Positions 32,780-42,155 of a stretch of DNA of 42,815 nt are shown in pieces. Within the stretch, counting starts at the first letter, position 1, and each line of letters starts with the position of its first letter. A program made the position numbers and the translations under genes. The DNA lies in the NCBI GenBank assembly GCA_001805575.1, contig MHGN01000018.1:19637-62451 (forward strand), read 5' to 3'. The stretch is from Omnitrophica WOR_2 bacterium RIFCSPHIGHO2_02_FULL_45_21 (GTDB taxonomy: Bacteria; Omnitrophota; Gorgyraeia; Gygaellales; UBA12090). Under the pieces are notes generated by a model. The model searched no databases, was not told where the DNA came from, and worked only from the letters and a program-made list of their open reading frames with translations.

Positions 32780-33959
32780 TTTTGTCTGTCAAGGCAGCTA
32801 TACCCGGTAACGTCTTTCCCTCTAAAAATTCCAAGCAGGCGCCGCCGCCGGTTGAGATGTGGGTCATTTTGTTTTCCAATCCAAATTTGATAATCGCGCT
32901 GGCGGTGTCGCCTCCGCCGATAACCGTGGTTGCCTTTAGGCGGGATATAAATTCCGCCACTTTCTTAGTGCCGCTGGCAAAGGCGTCAATTTCAAATATT
33001 CCCAGCGGCCCGTTCCAGACAATTGTTTTTGCTTTCTTAAGCGTTGCGCAGTATGCCCTGATTGTCTTTGGCCCGATATCCACTCCCATCCAGCCAGCGG
33101 GAATATTTTCTCCGACGGCCTTGCCGGAGGAAGCATCTTCTATTTTTTCGGTTATGATATTGTCGATCGGTAAAAATATTTTTACCTTCTGTTTTTTAGC
33201 TTTCTCTAAAATTTCTTTTGCCATATCGAGCTTGTCTTTTTCTAATTTTGAGTTTCCGATTTGCTTTCCCTGCGCTTTTAAGAAAGTATAGCACATTCCG
33301 CCGCCGATAATGATTTCGTCAGCTCTGGGCAGGAGATTTTCAATCACTCCCAGCTTATCCGAAACCTTCGCCCCGCCCAGGATAAGCATAAACGGCTTTT
33401 GAGGTTTTTTTAGCACCCTGCCTAAGTAAGCAATCTCCTTCTCTAACAAAAGCCCTGCCACCGAGGTAAGGTAATGTGTAATACCCTCGGTTGAGGCATG
33501 CGCGCGATGCGCAGAGCCAAAGGCGTCGTTTACATAGATATCCCCTAAGCTCGCCAGGGCCTTTGAGAAATTTGGCTCATTTTGTTCTTCCCCGGGATGA
33601 AAGCGCAGGTTCTCTAAAAGAATCACTGTTTCTTTCGCTTGGTTTATTTCTTTTTGAATATCCCCGCCAATACAATCGGCTAACATTCTTACTTCCTGCC
33701 GAGTGAGTTCTTTTAATCTCTGCGCTACCGGCTTGAGGCTGTATTTTGAAACAACCTTGCCATCGGGCCTTCCTAAATGGCTGATTAAGATTAATTTCTT
33801 CGGCTTTTTGGAGAGAATGTAATTGATTGTCGGAAGCGATGCCCTGATACGGCTGTCATCGGCAATATTTAAATTAGCCTCCTGGGGGACATTGAAATCG
33901 CAGCGCGCTAAGACCTTTTTTCCTTTCAGGTCAACATCTTTTAAGGTTAATTTACTCAT
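32772..33959 (-). CDS. pgk: Phosphoglycerate kinase
   Basis: Makes ATP from 1,3-bisphosphoglycerate in glycolysis. The N-terminal signature [12 protein letters not shown] and the 3-phosphoglycerate loop SHLGRPDGK are present, as are the ATP-site blocks [28 protein letters not shown] and [11 protein letters not shown]. The length of 395 is typical. It overlaps gap by 4 bases and tpiA by 8, so the three are translationally coupled in the classic gap-pgk-tpiA order. Confidence 0.97.
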   Translation of the reverse strand: MSKLTLKDVDLKGKKVLARCDFNVPQEANLNIADDSRIRASLPTINYILSKKPKKLILISHLGRPDGKVVSKYSLKPVAQRLKELTRQEVRMLADCIGGDIQKEINQAKETVILLENLRFHPGEEQNEPNFSKALASLGDIYVNDAFGSAHRAHASTEGITHYLTSVAGLLLEKEIAYLGRVLKKPQKPFMLILGGAKVSDKLGVIENLLPRADEIIIGGGMCYTFLKAQGKQIGNSKLEKDKLDMAKEILEKAKKQKVKIFLPIDNIITEKIEDASSGKAVGENIPAGWMGVDIGPKTIRAYCATLKKAKTIVWNGPLGIFEIDAFASGTKKVAEFISRLKATTVIGGGDTASAIIKFGLENKMTHISTGGGACLEFLEGKTLPGIAALTDKNA

Positions 33960-34957
33960 CTGGAAATAAACTCAATCAAGTCCACAATCCTGTTGCTATA
34001 TCCCCATTCGTTATCATACCAGCTGACTACTTTTACGAATGTTCCTTCAATAACCTTAGTTAACTCAGGGTCAAAGATGCATGACTTGGGATTGCCGACG
34101 AAATCCCTGGAGACTAATGGCGCATCAGAATATTCTAGGATATGGCTCATTGCACCTTGGGATGCCTTCTTGAAGGCAGTATTAACCTCGTCGATGTTGG
34201 TTGCTTTCTCTATCTCGCAGGTTAGGTCCATTATCGAAACATCAGGCGTGGGAACGCGGATGGCATAACCGTCTAATTTCCCCTTTAACTGCGGCAGGAC
34301 CGCGCCGATTGCCTTGGCTGCTCCGGTTGAGGTCGGTATCATGGATAGCGCAGCAGCTCTCGCTCTGCGTAAATCTTTATGCGGCAGGTCAAGGATCATC
34401 TGGTCGTTGGTGTATGAGTGGATAGTGGTCATCAGTCCGCGCTTGATGCCGAAATTATCTAACAAAACCTTGGCCATCGGCGCCAGACAATTAGTGGTGC
34501 AGGAAGCATTAGAGATTATATGGTGTTTTTTGGGCTCATACGTATCGTCATTTACACCTAGGACAATCGTAACATCTTCGTTTTTTGCCGGAGCCGAGAT
34601 GATTACCTTTTTTGCCCCTGCTGCTATATGGCCCTGGGCTTTTTCTCTTTCTGTAAATATCCCCGTAGATTCCACCGCTATTTCAACTCCTAAATCCTTC
34701 CAGGGAATTTCTGCCGGCGATTTGTAGCTGATTACCTTTAATTCCTTGCCGTTTACGAATAAAGAGCTATCTGTGAATTTGACTTCCTCTTTTAATATTC
34801 CAAAATTAGAATCATATTTTAATAGATGGGCCAAGGTCTTTGTTCCCACCGGCAGATCATTAACTGCCACAAAATCAATATTTTTGTTATTCAGCCCGGC
34901 GCGATAAACTAACCGGCCAATTCTTCCAAAACCGTTAATGCCAACTCGCACTGCCAT
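33956..34957 (-). CDS. gap: Glyceraldehyde-3-phosphate dehydrogenase
   Basis: Oxidises glyceraldehyde 3-phosphate to 1,3-bisphosphoglycerate. The NAD-binding opening is [16 protein letters not shown] (5-20). The catalytic Cys is in [18 protein letters not shown] near 153, and the closing [16 protein letters not shown] block is near 316. Asp in VAVNDLPVG (near 33) is typical of NAD rather than NADP preference. Length 333 is typical. It follows galT by 14 bases. Confidence 0.97.
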   Translation of the reverse strand: MAVRVGINGFGRIGRLVYRAGLNNKNIDFVAVNDLPVGTKTLAHLLKYDSNFGILKEEVKFTDSSLFVNGKELKVISYKSPAEIPWKDLGVEIAVESTGIFTEREKAQGHIAAGAKKVIISAPAKNEDVTIVLGVNDDTYEPKKHHIISNASCTTNCLAPMAKVLLDNFGIKRGLMTTIHSYTNDQMILDLPHKDLRRARAAALSMIPTSTGAAKAIGAVLPQLKGKLDGYAIRVPTPDVSIMDLTCEIEKATNIDEVNTAFKKASQGAMSHILEYSDAPLVSRDFVGNPKSCIFDPELTKVIEGTFVKVVSWYDNEWGYSNRIVDLIEFISR

Positions 34958-34971
34958 TTTACTATCCTCCT

Positions 34972-35970
34972 TTATATTTTTTCTCCTCGTAAATATTTAG
35001 CGGCTAATTCCGGCGGCGTGGGCACAATGTAAAAGCCGGTGCCCCATTCAAAGCCGGCCACGCGGGTAAGCTTGGGCATAATCTCAATGTGCCAGTGATA
35101 TCCTTGGCGGTATTCGGTATTAATCGGCGAAGTATGGATGATAAAATTGTAAGCCGGGTGGAGCAAAACGTCGCTGATGCGCGAAAGTGTGGATTTGAGC
35201 ATCTTTGCTAACTCCGGTATTTGCTCATGGGCCATCTGACAGAAGGCATCCTGATGTTTCTTGGGAATAATCCAGACCTCAAAAGGAAAGCGCGAGACAT
35301 AAGGACAGAAGGCAAGAAAATACTTGCTTTCAAAGACGATTCTTTCTTTTTCCTGCAGTTCCTGGCGGTTGATGTCGCAAAAGATGCAACGTTCGCGATA
35401 GTCAAAATATTTAAAGGCGCCGTCAAGCTCCTCCTGCACGTTTTTGGGGATCATCGGCAGGGCAATCAATTGGGTGTGGGGATGCTCGAGAGATGCCCCC
35501 GAAGAGGGGCCGTAATTTTTAAAGAGCAAGATATATTTAAAGCGCGTATCCTTGTGTAAGTCCGTCATCCTGCGGCAGTACATCTTGATCACATTTTCAA
35601 CTTCATAATCCTCTAAGTCGGAGAGTTCCTTGTGATGATAAGGTGTTTGGACGATGATTTCGTGGGCGCCGATGCCATTGGATATATCGTAAAGGCCCAG
35701 TCCGCGCCTTTCGATATCTCCTTCGATTTGTAAGGCCGGGAATTTATTTGCCATTACCCGAACCAGCCAGCCGGGTTTATTGCTTTCGGTTGCCGGGTCA
35801 CGGATAACCTCAATTTCAGGAGGCGTGGTGGATTCATTGCCATAGCAAAACGGACAATCGCCGCCTCTGAATGCAAGCGGCTCCTTCTCGAAATCTTCAG
35901 GCCCGCTGGGATGGTCGGTGTCAATGATAACCCATCTCTCCACGATGGGGTCGCGCCGTAATTCAGCCAT
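34972..35970 (-). CDS. galT: Galactose-1-phosphate uridylyltransferase
   Basis: GalT is a HIT-superfamily nucleotidyltransferase of the Leloir pathway, exchanging UMP between UDP-glucose and galactose-1-phosphate. The zinc-type Cys pair CPFC (about 38-41) and a second Cys pair CIFC (near 197) are present. The catalytic motif [10 protein letters not shown] has the nucleophile His165 with His163. The [21 protein letters not shown] block closes the active site. The length of 332 is typical of this GalT type. A close homologue lies directly upstream with a one-base overlap. ADP-glucose phosphorylase is a related possibility, so the substrate is not certain. Confidence 0.9.
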   Translation of the reverse strand: MAELRRDPIVERWVIIDTDHPSGPEDFEKEPLAFRGGDCPFCYGNESTTPPEIEVIRDPATESNKPGWLVRVMANKFPALQIEGDIERRGLGLYDISNGIGAHEIIVQTPYHHKELSDLEDYEVENVIKMYCRRMTDLHKDTRFKYILLFKNYGPSSGASLEHPHTQLIALPMIPKNVQEELDGAFKYFDYRERCIFCDINRQELQEKERIVFESKYFLAFCPYVSRFPFEVWIIPKKHQDAFCQMAHEQIPELAKMLKSTLSRISDVLLHPAYNFIIHTSPINTEYRQGYHWHIEIMPKLTRVAGFEWGTGFYIVPTPPELAAKYLRGEKI

Positions 35971-36989
35971 TAGACCTTAACCTCGCGCAAAAATTTTCCC
36001 GCCTCTTCCGGTGAAAGGGGACAGATATAAAAGCCAGTTCCCCACTCAAATCCGGCAACCCGGGTCAGCCGCGGTATAATTTCAATATGCCAATGGTAGT
36101 CCTGATCAATGGTTTTCCAGTAGCCGAGCTTCTGCCTTCTAAAAGGGGCGCTGTGAATTATATAATTATACGGCGGGTCCTTTAAGCCGGTCTTTAGCTT
36201 TTGCAGGACTAATTTCAATACCTTAGCTAAATCAATACGGTGTGCGGGATCGCTGTGGGCATAGTCGCTTGAGTGCTTCTTGGGTAAAATCCAGACCTCA
36301 AAGGGAAAACGTGAGGCAAAAGGCACAATTGCCAGGAAACCGTTTAAATCTAAGACTACCCTTTCTTTTTGTTCTAACTCCTGCCTGATGATGTCGCAGA
36401 ATATGCAGCGCTCATGATATTCAAAGTACTGCCGGGCGCCCACCAGTTCTTCTTTTACCCGTTTGGGAGTTACCGGCGTAGCAATAAGCTGGGAGCGGGA
36501 ATGTTTGAGCCTTCCGCTGCCGGCGGACCAGCCATAATTTTTGAAGATAAGCACGTATTTGAATCGGGAGTCCCTTTCTAAGTCAATCAGCCTTTCCCGG
36601 TAAGCATTCAGGACTTCGGATATTTGTTCGGCAGGCAGGTCAGCAATGTTGTTGATATGCTGGGGCGTTTCAATCACTACTTCATGGGCGCCGATGCCAT
36701 TCATTATGTCATACATCCCATGGCCGCGCCGGTCGAGCTCTCCTTCGATACGTAAGAAAGGCGCTATGCTGGGAACAACCCTGATCTGCCATCCGGGCTT
36801 ATTTTTTTCACCGTGCTTGCGGCTGGCGGATATCTCCGGCGGGGTATGAGATTCCCTTCCTTCACAGAAAGGGCATTCTCCCTCTTGAGGCCCTTCAGAT
36901 GCAGAGATGAAATGGTCGGGCTTTTTTGCCCGTTCCGTTGAAATTATTACCCAGCGTCCGATTATCGGGTCTTTCCTTAATTCAGGCAT
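35970..36989 (-). CDS. GalT-like protein with the catalytic His replaced by Arg
   Basis: This 339-residue paralogue aligns with its neighbour over its whole length and keeps the Cys pairs CPFC and CIFC, the [21 protein letters not shown] block and the final FLREVK tail. The active-site motif, however, reads LKHSRSQ: His163 is kept but the nucleophile position 165 is Arg. In the neighbouring copy residue 165 is His. Loss of the nucleophile should prevent a covalent UMP intermediate, so it may be a pseudoenzyme, perhaps forming a heterodimer, or use another mechanism. It is the first gene of the glycolytic run and has no Shine-Dalgarno; its promoter is nearly on the start codon. Confidence 0.85.
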   Translation of the reverse strand: MPELRKDPIIGRWVIISTERAKKPDHFISASEGPQEGECPFCEGRESHTPPEISASRKHGEKNKPGWQIRVVPSIAPFLRIEGELDRRGHGMYDIMNGIGAHEVVIETPQHINNIADLPAEQISEVLNAYRERLIDLERDSRFKYVLIFKNYGWSAGSGRLKHSRSQLIATPVTPKRVKEELVGARQYFEYHERCIFCDIIRQELEQKERVVLDLNGFLAIVPFASRFPFEVWILPKKHSSDYAHSDPAHRIDLAKVLKLVLQKLKTGLKDPPYNYIIHSAPFRRQKLGYWKTIDQDYHWHIEIIPRLTRVAGFEWGTGFYICPLSPEEAGKFLREVKV

Positions 36990-36997
36990 AGAGGAAA

Positions 36998-37025
36998 ATT
37001 ATAGCACAGAAAATATATCCCGCAA
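36998..37025 (-). promoter_or_regulatory. Extended -10 promoter of the galT-gap-pgk-tpiA operon, near-leaderless
   Basis: TTGCGG (37020-37025) with a 16-base spacer precedes TATAAT (36998-37003), and TGC directly upstream makes an extended -10 box. The expected start of transcription is about position 36991, 2 bases before the ATG at 36989. No Shine-Dalgarno is visible, so the first gene may be translated from a leaderless message. Confidence 0.65.
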
Positions 37026-37087
37026 GAATTATTTTGTAGAATGTAGATTAGGGGAATAAAATTCCGCTTCGGGAGTGGAAAGGGGTT

Positions 37088-38020
37088 TTAACCGAGTTTG
37101 TCGCCGACAACTAATTTGTGGCCGGCTAAGAAGGCTTCCGTGCTCAAGCGTTTCCCGCCTTGAAGCTGCAGTTCCCTGATTTCAAGCGCACCCTTAGCGC
37201 ATCCGATAACCAGGCCCTTTTTGCTGATACTTAAGATGCGAGCGGCTTTCGCTGCCTCTTTATTCTCGCTAACTCTCGCGCTCCAGATTTTGACTAGTTT
37301 GCCTTTATAATAGGTGAATGCGCCTGGCCAGGGAATAAGCCCTCTTATTTGATTAACAATGTTCAGGGCGTCATTATTCCAATTGATTAAGCCATGGTTT
37401 TTTTCTAATTTTGGAGCAAACGATGCCTCCTGCCCTACCTCTTGCCCTATAAACTTCATGCTGCCTTTTCCTATTGTCTCTATTGCTTCAAGCGTTGCCC
37501 GGGCAGCGAGGATTGCGAGTTTCTCTTCCAACGTTTGGGCGGTATCATCCTGCTCAATAGCGAGTTTTTTCTGCAGGAGCATATCTCCGGCGTCGATAAG
37601 TTCATTCATTTTGATCACGCTGATGCCGGTTTCCTTTTCGCCGTTGATGATTGCCCAGCTGATCGGTGCCGCTCCTCTGTATTTTGGCAGCAGCGAGGCA
37701 TGCACATTGAGGGGATAAAGCTTAGGCAGGCCTAATAGCGGATTTTTCAGGATATGGCCATAAGCAATGACCATAAATACATCGGCAGGGAATTTTTGCA
37801 GGTAGTCCACTGCCTCCTGGGAATTTGGGTTTTGCGGCTGGTAAATACTAAGTGCTAATTCCCGCGCTTTTATTTTAACTTCGGTAGGCAAAGAGTTAAG
37901 GCGCCTTCCCTTAGGTTTATCCGGCTGAGTAACCACCAGGGCAATGTTATGCCCCGCGCTTACGAGCGCTTCTAAGCTTTTTACTGCAAACCTACCGCTG
38001 CCAAAGAATACTATATTCAT
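37088..38020 (-). CDS. fmt: Methionyl-tRNA formyltransferase
   Basis: Formylates initiator Met-tRNA using 10-formyl-tetrahydrofolate. The N-terminal Rossmann part opens MNIVFFGSGRFAVKSLEAL and holds VTQPDKPKGR. The catalytic block is NVHASLLPKYRGAAPISWAIINGE (near 107-130) with the usual HxSLLPxYRG, followed by TGISVIKMNE and DAGDMLLQ. A C-terminal tRNA-binding domain starts near 205. Length 310 is typical. priA lies upstream beyond an ATPase gene, close to the common priA-def-fmt order, although no def gene is present here. Confidence 0.96.
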   Translation of the reverse strand: MNIVFFGSGRFAVKSLEALVSAGHNIALVVTQPDKPKGRRLNSLPTEVKIKARELALSIYQPQNPNSQEAVDYLQKFPADVFMVIAYGHILKNPLLGLPKLYPLNVHASLLPKYRGAAPISWAIINGEKETGISVIKMNELIDAGDMLLQKKLAIEQDDTAQTLEEKLAILAARATLEAIETIGKGSMKFIGQEVGQEASFAPKLEKNHGLINWNNDALNIVNQIRGLIPWPGAFTYYKGKLVKIWSARVSENKEAAKAARILSISKKGLVIGCAKGALEIRELQLQGGKRLSTEAFLAGHKLVVGDKLG

Positions 38021-38091
38021 AGTTCAATAGTCATCAATACTCTCTTCTATCGTAAACGGTGATTTCCAACCCAAGCAAATACTTGATTTTA

Positions 38092-39417
38092 CTACTGTGC
38101 TTCCCGAGCTAATCTTCTCATTTGCTCTGCCATATACAGCGGTAGTGTTAACACTTTATCATGCAAAGATAGTTTCTCCTGCGAAAAACGCACACCAAAT
38201 AATGATTTTTTTTCTTCAATAAACAGTTTTAGCGATTTAAGCGTGCCGGTCTTACCTGCTTTAACCTCTACCGGCAGTATTAGGGAATCTACCGCCATAA
38301 CATAATCAACCTCAGCTGAGCTGTTTTTTTTATCACGCGCCCAGAAAAACAGGCCGCGCTTTAAATAACTGTCAGAATGAGCCCTTAATTCCTGGCCAAT
38401 AAACTGTTCTGTTACGGCGCCGGAATTAATCTGAATAAAATCATTCGTTAATGTAAGTTCTGCTTGCAGGCCGCAGGCATTCTGCATTAGGCCTACATCA
38501 AGGAAGTTCACTTTGAATTTCATTTCATTAACTTGCGCTTCCAAGGGAAGCCCTGAAGCGCTAGTTGCGTATACCGGATAAATAATACCGGATAATTTTA
38601 AAAGGTTAAGCGCCTGTTTAATATCCCTTGATTTGCTATCAGCATCGATATTCGAATACTTAATGCGATCGCCAACGAGCCGCGGAGCTTGATCTAATAC
38701 CTTTTGCAAATACTTGTGCTCAGAAGAATTAGAGTATTTGCCAAAATCACTCCGATATGTTTGAAGCAGGGAATTTTGGATTCGCTGACAACTTAAAAAA
38801 TTTCTGCTTTCGAGATACTCTTTAACTACAGCCGGCATACCTCCCACAATAAGGTATATCCGCAATAGGTCCAGCAGTTTCTTATGCACCGCGCCGTCAA
38901 ATACGCTGTTCAATCGTATCTCCCCAAGATAATGACGCAACTGCTCATTCCCTGACGCCGTTAAAAACTCGCCAAATGATAAGGGCTCAAGATATATAAA
39001 CTGAACCCTCCCTACCGGCATTTTAAAATTTGAATTGTTAAGGGCGAATTCCATCAATGAACCTGCCCCGATAACGGCAAGCTGATCATGCTTTTCTTTG
39101 AAATACCGCAGGGCCATTATCGCATCGGGGCATTCCTGTATCTCATCAAGAAAGAGCAAAGTCTTCCCTGCTTCTATGGCTTCACCCATAAGAAGCTGTA
39201 GCTTATTAATAATCTCAACAGGATCAAGCGTGATGAAACACTGCTTGAGTTCAGGCCTAAACTCAAAATTGACGATAACTGTATTTTTAAATGCCCTTTT
39301 CCCAAACTCCTCCACAACGTAACTTTTACCTACTTGCCGCGCTCCTCGCAATAATAAAGGCAGCCTATCTTTGCGTTCTTTCCAGTTAAATAAATCTCTT
39401 TCCAGGTCCCTTTTCAT
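38092..39417 (-). CDS. AAA-type ATPase of the DUF4143 family
   Basis: The protein has a Walker A GARQVGKS (25-32), a Walker B LLFLDEIQE (87-95) and the GAGSLMEFAL arginine-sensor block. The C-terminal third contains AEVDYVMAVDSLILPVEVKAG, which resembles a PD-(D/E)xK nuclease-like core, as in DUF4143. Such proteins are common, often mobile, and of unknown function. It sits between priA and fmt, breaking a conserved gene order, which suggests that it was inserted there. The upstream region has AT-rich direct repeats. Confidence 0.85.
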   Translation of the reverse strand: MKRDLERDLFNWKERKDRLPLLLRGARQVGKSYVVEEFGKRAFKNTVIVNFEFRPELKQCFITLDPVEIINKLQLLMGEAIEAGKTLLFLDEIQECPDAIMALRYFKEKHDQLAVIGAGSLMEFALNNSNFKMPVGRVQFIYLEPLSFGEFLTASGNEQLRHYLGEIRLNSVFDGAVHKKLLDLLRIYLIVGGMPAVVKEYLESRNFLSCQRIQNSLLQTYRSDFGKYSNSSEHKYLQKVLDQAPRLVGDRIKYSNIDADSKSRDIKQALNLLKLSGIIYPVYATSASGLPLEAQVNEMKFKVNFLDVGLMQNACGLQAELTLTNDFIQINSGAVTEQFIGQELRAHSDSYLKRGLFFWARDKKNSSAEVDYVMAVDSLILPVEVKAGKTGTLKSLKLFIEEKKSLFGVRFSQEKLSLHDKVLTLPLYMAEQMRRLAREAQ

Positions 39418-39437
39418 GACAAACCCTTTCTATATAT

Positions 39438-39495
39438 GGTTAATATACAAGGATATAATATAACAAAATTGGCTATAATACAAGGTATATTATAT
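39438..39495 (-). repeat. Two direct repeats of 25 bases upstream of the ATPase gene
   Basis: GGTTAATATACAAGGATATA (from 39438) and GGCTATAATACAAGGTATAT (from 39471) begin similar 25-base units, spaced 33 bases apart. Each holds ATACAAGG and TATAAT-like boxes. They may be a duplicated promoter or paired operator sites. The gene they precede starts 21 bases away. Confidence 0.5.
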
Positions 39496-39565
39496 GAGAG
39501 CAGCGTAGGCCGCTTCAGAGAGAGCCAGCGAAGGGGCGACCAAAACAATCTCCGTTCGCAGTTCA

Positions 39566-41443
39566 TTAAGGGTCAACCTCCATTGCCAGCCGTACTCCCG
39601 GCAGACGGATTTCTTTAAGCCGCGCCTTGAGAAGTTTAGTTAGGCTAAGAGGATTTTTTACCTTGAGTAAGATATTGAAATGGAACCAGCCGCGCAGCTT
39701 AAGGGGAATTGCTTCAAGAGGTTCAAATACCTCTAACCTTTTATCCAGAGTTTTTAATTTTTCGTATAAATTTGTACTTGAGGACTGAGCGCGCTGTAAG
39801 TTCTTCCCGCGCAGCTTTAAGGTTATCAGATGGGTAAATGGCGGCAATCTTAAGGCGCTTCTCTCCTTTAACTCGGCGTCATAAAGTTTATCTAATTCTA
39901 AGTTAATGAATTCTCCTGCCAAAAAAAGCTCAGGGATTGCGGTTTGAATAATGAGCTCTTCAGTAGCTAATGATTTGAGGCGGTAGATGAGCGCATATAA
40001 CTTTTCGCTGCTTCTAAAATTTATAATATTTAGAGCGTTGTCTAAGTTAATCGCTCCCACGACCTCAGCGCTTAGAGCATAATCCAGATGGAAGAGCATT
40101 TCTGTTGCAACAAGAATCTGAAAATCCGGGGATAATCCCGGATGTTCTTTATCAATACGGCTTATTTTGGCCTGGGGAAAGACAAGGTGTAGCTGGCTGA
40201 TGAGTTTTTCTATCCCGTAGCCTTTATATCTGATGTAATCAGCATTACACCTGGGACATAGATTAAAGAGCATTTTCTTAAGCCCGCAGGAATTGCAGAC
40301 TAATTTTTTCTCTTCAAAATGAAAAATAAGTTTGCTGCTGCATTTATCGCAGGCTGCAGCATAACCGCATTTCTGACAATAGACAAAGCTGGCATAACCC
40401 TTGCGGTTGATAAAAATAATTACTTTCTTTCCGCTTTGCGTGGCTTTATGAAGCTTATCTTCCAGGACCGGCGAGAGGAGCATCTTTGATTTTTGCCTTT
40501 GCCCGTATTGCCTCATATCAGCAATGGTAATTTTTGGCTCTTCAATTTTTTTATCAGCGATACTGACAAGAGTATATTTTTTACGTTTAACGGCATAATA
40601 CGATTCCAGCGATGGCGTGTTACTGGAAAGGATTAGCGGTATTTTCTCTAAGCCTGCGCGCATAAGCGCTACCTCACGGGCATGATAATAAGGCGAGCGC
40701 TCATCTTTGTAGCCGTAGGCATCTTCATTTTCAACGATGATCAGGCCTAAATTAGTAAAGGGAGCGAATACCGCCGAGCGCGTCCCTACCAGGATATCTA
40801 TCGAGCCATTTCTGGCTTTTTCCCAGACGCGTAAATCTTCTTTCGCATTCTCTTTTCGATGGGTGAACTCAATCCTATCCGGATAATTTTTCTTGAGCAA
40901 ATCAAGAATATTCAGGCAGCGCTTCACCTCTGGCGATAGCATGATTACTGATTTTTTCTGTTTACGAACTCTATCAATCTGCTCATCGTAGACTTTAACG
41001 CGTTCCTTGAGGCTGCCGCCCCGAAGAAAAATAACTTCACAAGAAGTGTCATTATTGCCTATGATAGCGTCATCGCCGGGAGCGAAGGGGGCAGGCAATC
41101 CCGTTTCTAAGATACTAACCGCCAGGCCCCTTCTGAGGCCAACCGGTAAAGCCGCTTCTATTGCCTGGCCCCAAGAGCTGTAATAGTAATCAGAGACTAA
41201 CTTGGTAAGCCCTAACATTTTATTATTTAATACAGGTATTTGGTCTATTAGTTTTATTACTGGTTTGACTTTTGATACTTTCGTTCTTGAGCTTATGCCT
41301 ACGATGTAACCGATGAGATTACGTTTTAAAAATGAAACTAATACCCTGCAGCCCACAGGACAATTGTTGCTGTAAGCTTCAGGGATAAGGTAATCAAAAA
41401 CTTCATCTATAGGAAGCCCTAAGGCCACCCGCGCGTATCTCAT
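39566..41443 (-). CDS. priA: PriA-like primosomal protein with degenerate ATPase motifs
   Basis: PriA recognises stalled replication forks and reloads the replisome. Zinc-binding Cys pairs CQKC, CDKC, CNSC and CPRC (about 365-410) and the surrounding IFINRKGYASFVYC block are intact, as is the N-terminal 3' DNA-binding fold. The helicase motifs are not: the GxTGSGKTE Walker A of normal PriA is RGGSLKERVKVY at 141-152, the DEEH Walker B is ENED (238-241), and the QVAGRAGR motif VI is replaced by RLKSLATEEL. At 625 residues it is about 100 shorter than usual. It probably keeps fork and protein binding without ATPase activity. Confidence 0.92.
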   Translation of the reverse strand: MRYARVALGLPIDEVFDYLIPEAYSNNCPVGCRVLVSFLKRNLIGYIVGISSRTKVSKVKPVIKLIDQIPVLNNKMLGLTKLVSDYYYSSWGQAIEAALPVGLRRGLAVSILETGLPAPFAPGDDAIIGNNDTSCEVIFLRGGSLKERVKVYDEQIDRVRKQKKSVIMLSPEVKRCLNILDLLKKNYPDRIEFTHRKENAKEDLRVWEKARNGSIDILVGTRSAVFAPFTNLGLIIVENEDAYGYKDERSPYYHAREVALMRAGLEKIPLILSSNTPSLESYYAVKRKKYTLVSIADKKIEEPKITIADMRQYGQRQKSKMLLSPVLEDKLHKATQSGKKVIIFINRKGYASFVYCQKCGYAAACDKCSSKLIFHFEEKKLVCNSCGLKKMLFNLCPRCNADYIRYKGYGIEKLISQLHLVFPQAKISRIDKEHPGLSPDFQILVATEMLFHLDYALSAEVVGAINLDNALNIINFRSSEKLYALIYRLKSLATEELIIQTAIPELFLAGEFINLELDKLYDAELKERSALRLPPFTHLITLKLRGKNLQRAQSSSTNLYEKLKTLDKRLEVFEPLEAIPLKLRGWFHFNILLKVKNPLSLTKLLKARLKEIRLPGVRLAMEVDP

Positions 41444-41476
41444 ATTGTCCTATTAACATATTTTTTATCAGGATGT

Positions 41477-41504
41477 ATTTTAGTTAAACTTAAAGTAGAT
41501 TCAA
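41477..41504 (-). promoter_or_regulatory. Promoter candidate for priA
   Basis: TTGAAT (41499-41504), 16 bases, then TAAAAT (41477-41482) on the minus strand. The expected transcript begins about 27 bases before the priA start, which has AGGAC as a ribosome binding site. Confidence 0.5.
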
Positions 41505-41514
41505 ATTTAATCTT

Positions 41515-41528
41515 AGCCCGGGCGGGCT
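41515..41528 (-). terminator. GC-rich palindrome downstream of the toxin gene
   Basis: On the minus strand AGCCCG and CGGGCT flank a two-base centre. It lies between the toxin stop and the priA promoter and may end toxin transcription; only a weak A/T tract follows. Confidence 0.35.
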
Positions 41529-41581
41529 CCATTTGTAACCTAGTTATGAGGGCCAATAGCTATTTTACGGTTATCTTTTGT

Positions 41582-41875
41582 CTACGGATGAGGAGTTATG
41601 GCAGCGACACTTATTTGATTCTTTCGCGGCCCATAATACCAAAATACACGATAAGCGCCAGGGGTATTATGTTGAGCATAAGCCTCAAAGACTTTTTCAC
41701 CATGCGGCCCCTTAAGACTTGTGAATTCATGCGTATTTAAACTCGGATGGCGGAGGTTATGCTGCATCAAGGCTAGAGTTTTTTTGACTGCCTTCTCGAT
41801 ATTCTTGCGGGAGCGGTCGTTTTCAAGTGCGGTTAACTGTTCTTGCGCCGTATTCGTCAGAACAATTTCATTCAT
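41582..41875 (-). CDS. RelE/ParE-superfamily toxin
   Basis: The 97 residues resemble the RelE-type mRNA interferase fold: an opening helix pair (EIVLTNTAQEQLTALEND), then strands with PSLNTHEFTSLKG, EKVFEAYAQHNTPGAYRVFWYY and a closing AAITPHP. RelE-type toxins cut mRNA in the ribosome, but this subfamily's activity is inferred only from the fold. It overlaps the antitoxin stop by 8 bases, which is typical of toxin-antitoxin pairs. Confidence 0.85.
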   Translation of the reverse strand: MNEIVLTNTAQEQLTALENDRSRKNIEKAVKKTLALMQHNLRHPSLNTHEFTSLKGPHGEKVFEAYAQHNTPGAYRVFWYYGPRKNQISVAAITPHP

Positions 41876-42122
41876 TATCCTTCAAATATTCAGACATATC
41901 CGGCAATTTATGCTTAGGTTTTTCGTTTAAACCCCGTCTAACGCTGGATAAGGCCGCAGGGTTCTTATAAAGCCAAGCCTCATCTTCCGGGACAGCCATC
42001 ATAGGCTCAAGGACAATCTTGCCGTCAACCATCTCTGCGTTGTAAAGGGTAGCATTTGATTTGGCCGCCCTTAGAATTTTGCCTAAGGGAATACGTTTGC
42101 GTTCATCTAGCGACAATAACAT
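41868..42122 (-). CDS. AbrB/SpoVT-like antitoxin
   Basis: The 84-residue product opens LSLDERKRIPLGKIL, an AbrB/MazE-type swapped-hairpin DNA-binding start, followed by DGKIVLEPMMAVPEDEAWLYKNPAAL, the usual middle of this antitoxin type. The tail should bind the toxin. I chose ATG 42122 because a GTG three codons upstream lies within the Shine-Dalgarno itself. The promoter overlaps a palindrome, consistent with autorepression. Confidence 0.85.
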   Translation of the reverse strand: MLLSLDERKRIPLGKILRAAKSNATLYNAEMVDGKIVLEPMMAVPEDEAWLYKNPAALSSVRRGLNEKPKHKLPDMSEYLKDNE

Positions 42123-42155
42123 AAAAAACACCCCCTTTTTCGCTCACCACGTTAA

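Noticed and set aside
39436-39618. A plus-strand reading frame across the ATPase upstream region and end of priA
   Set aside because: Low complexity start, no recognisable domain, overlaps priA antisense.
42123-42131. GTG start for the antitoxin, giving three more residues
   Set aside because: The GTG overlaps the Shine-Dalgarno G-run; the ATG has proper spacing.
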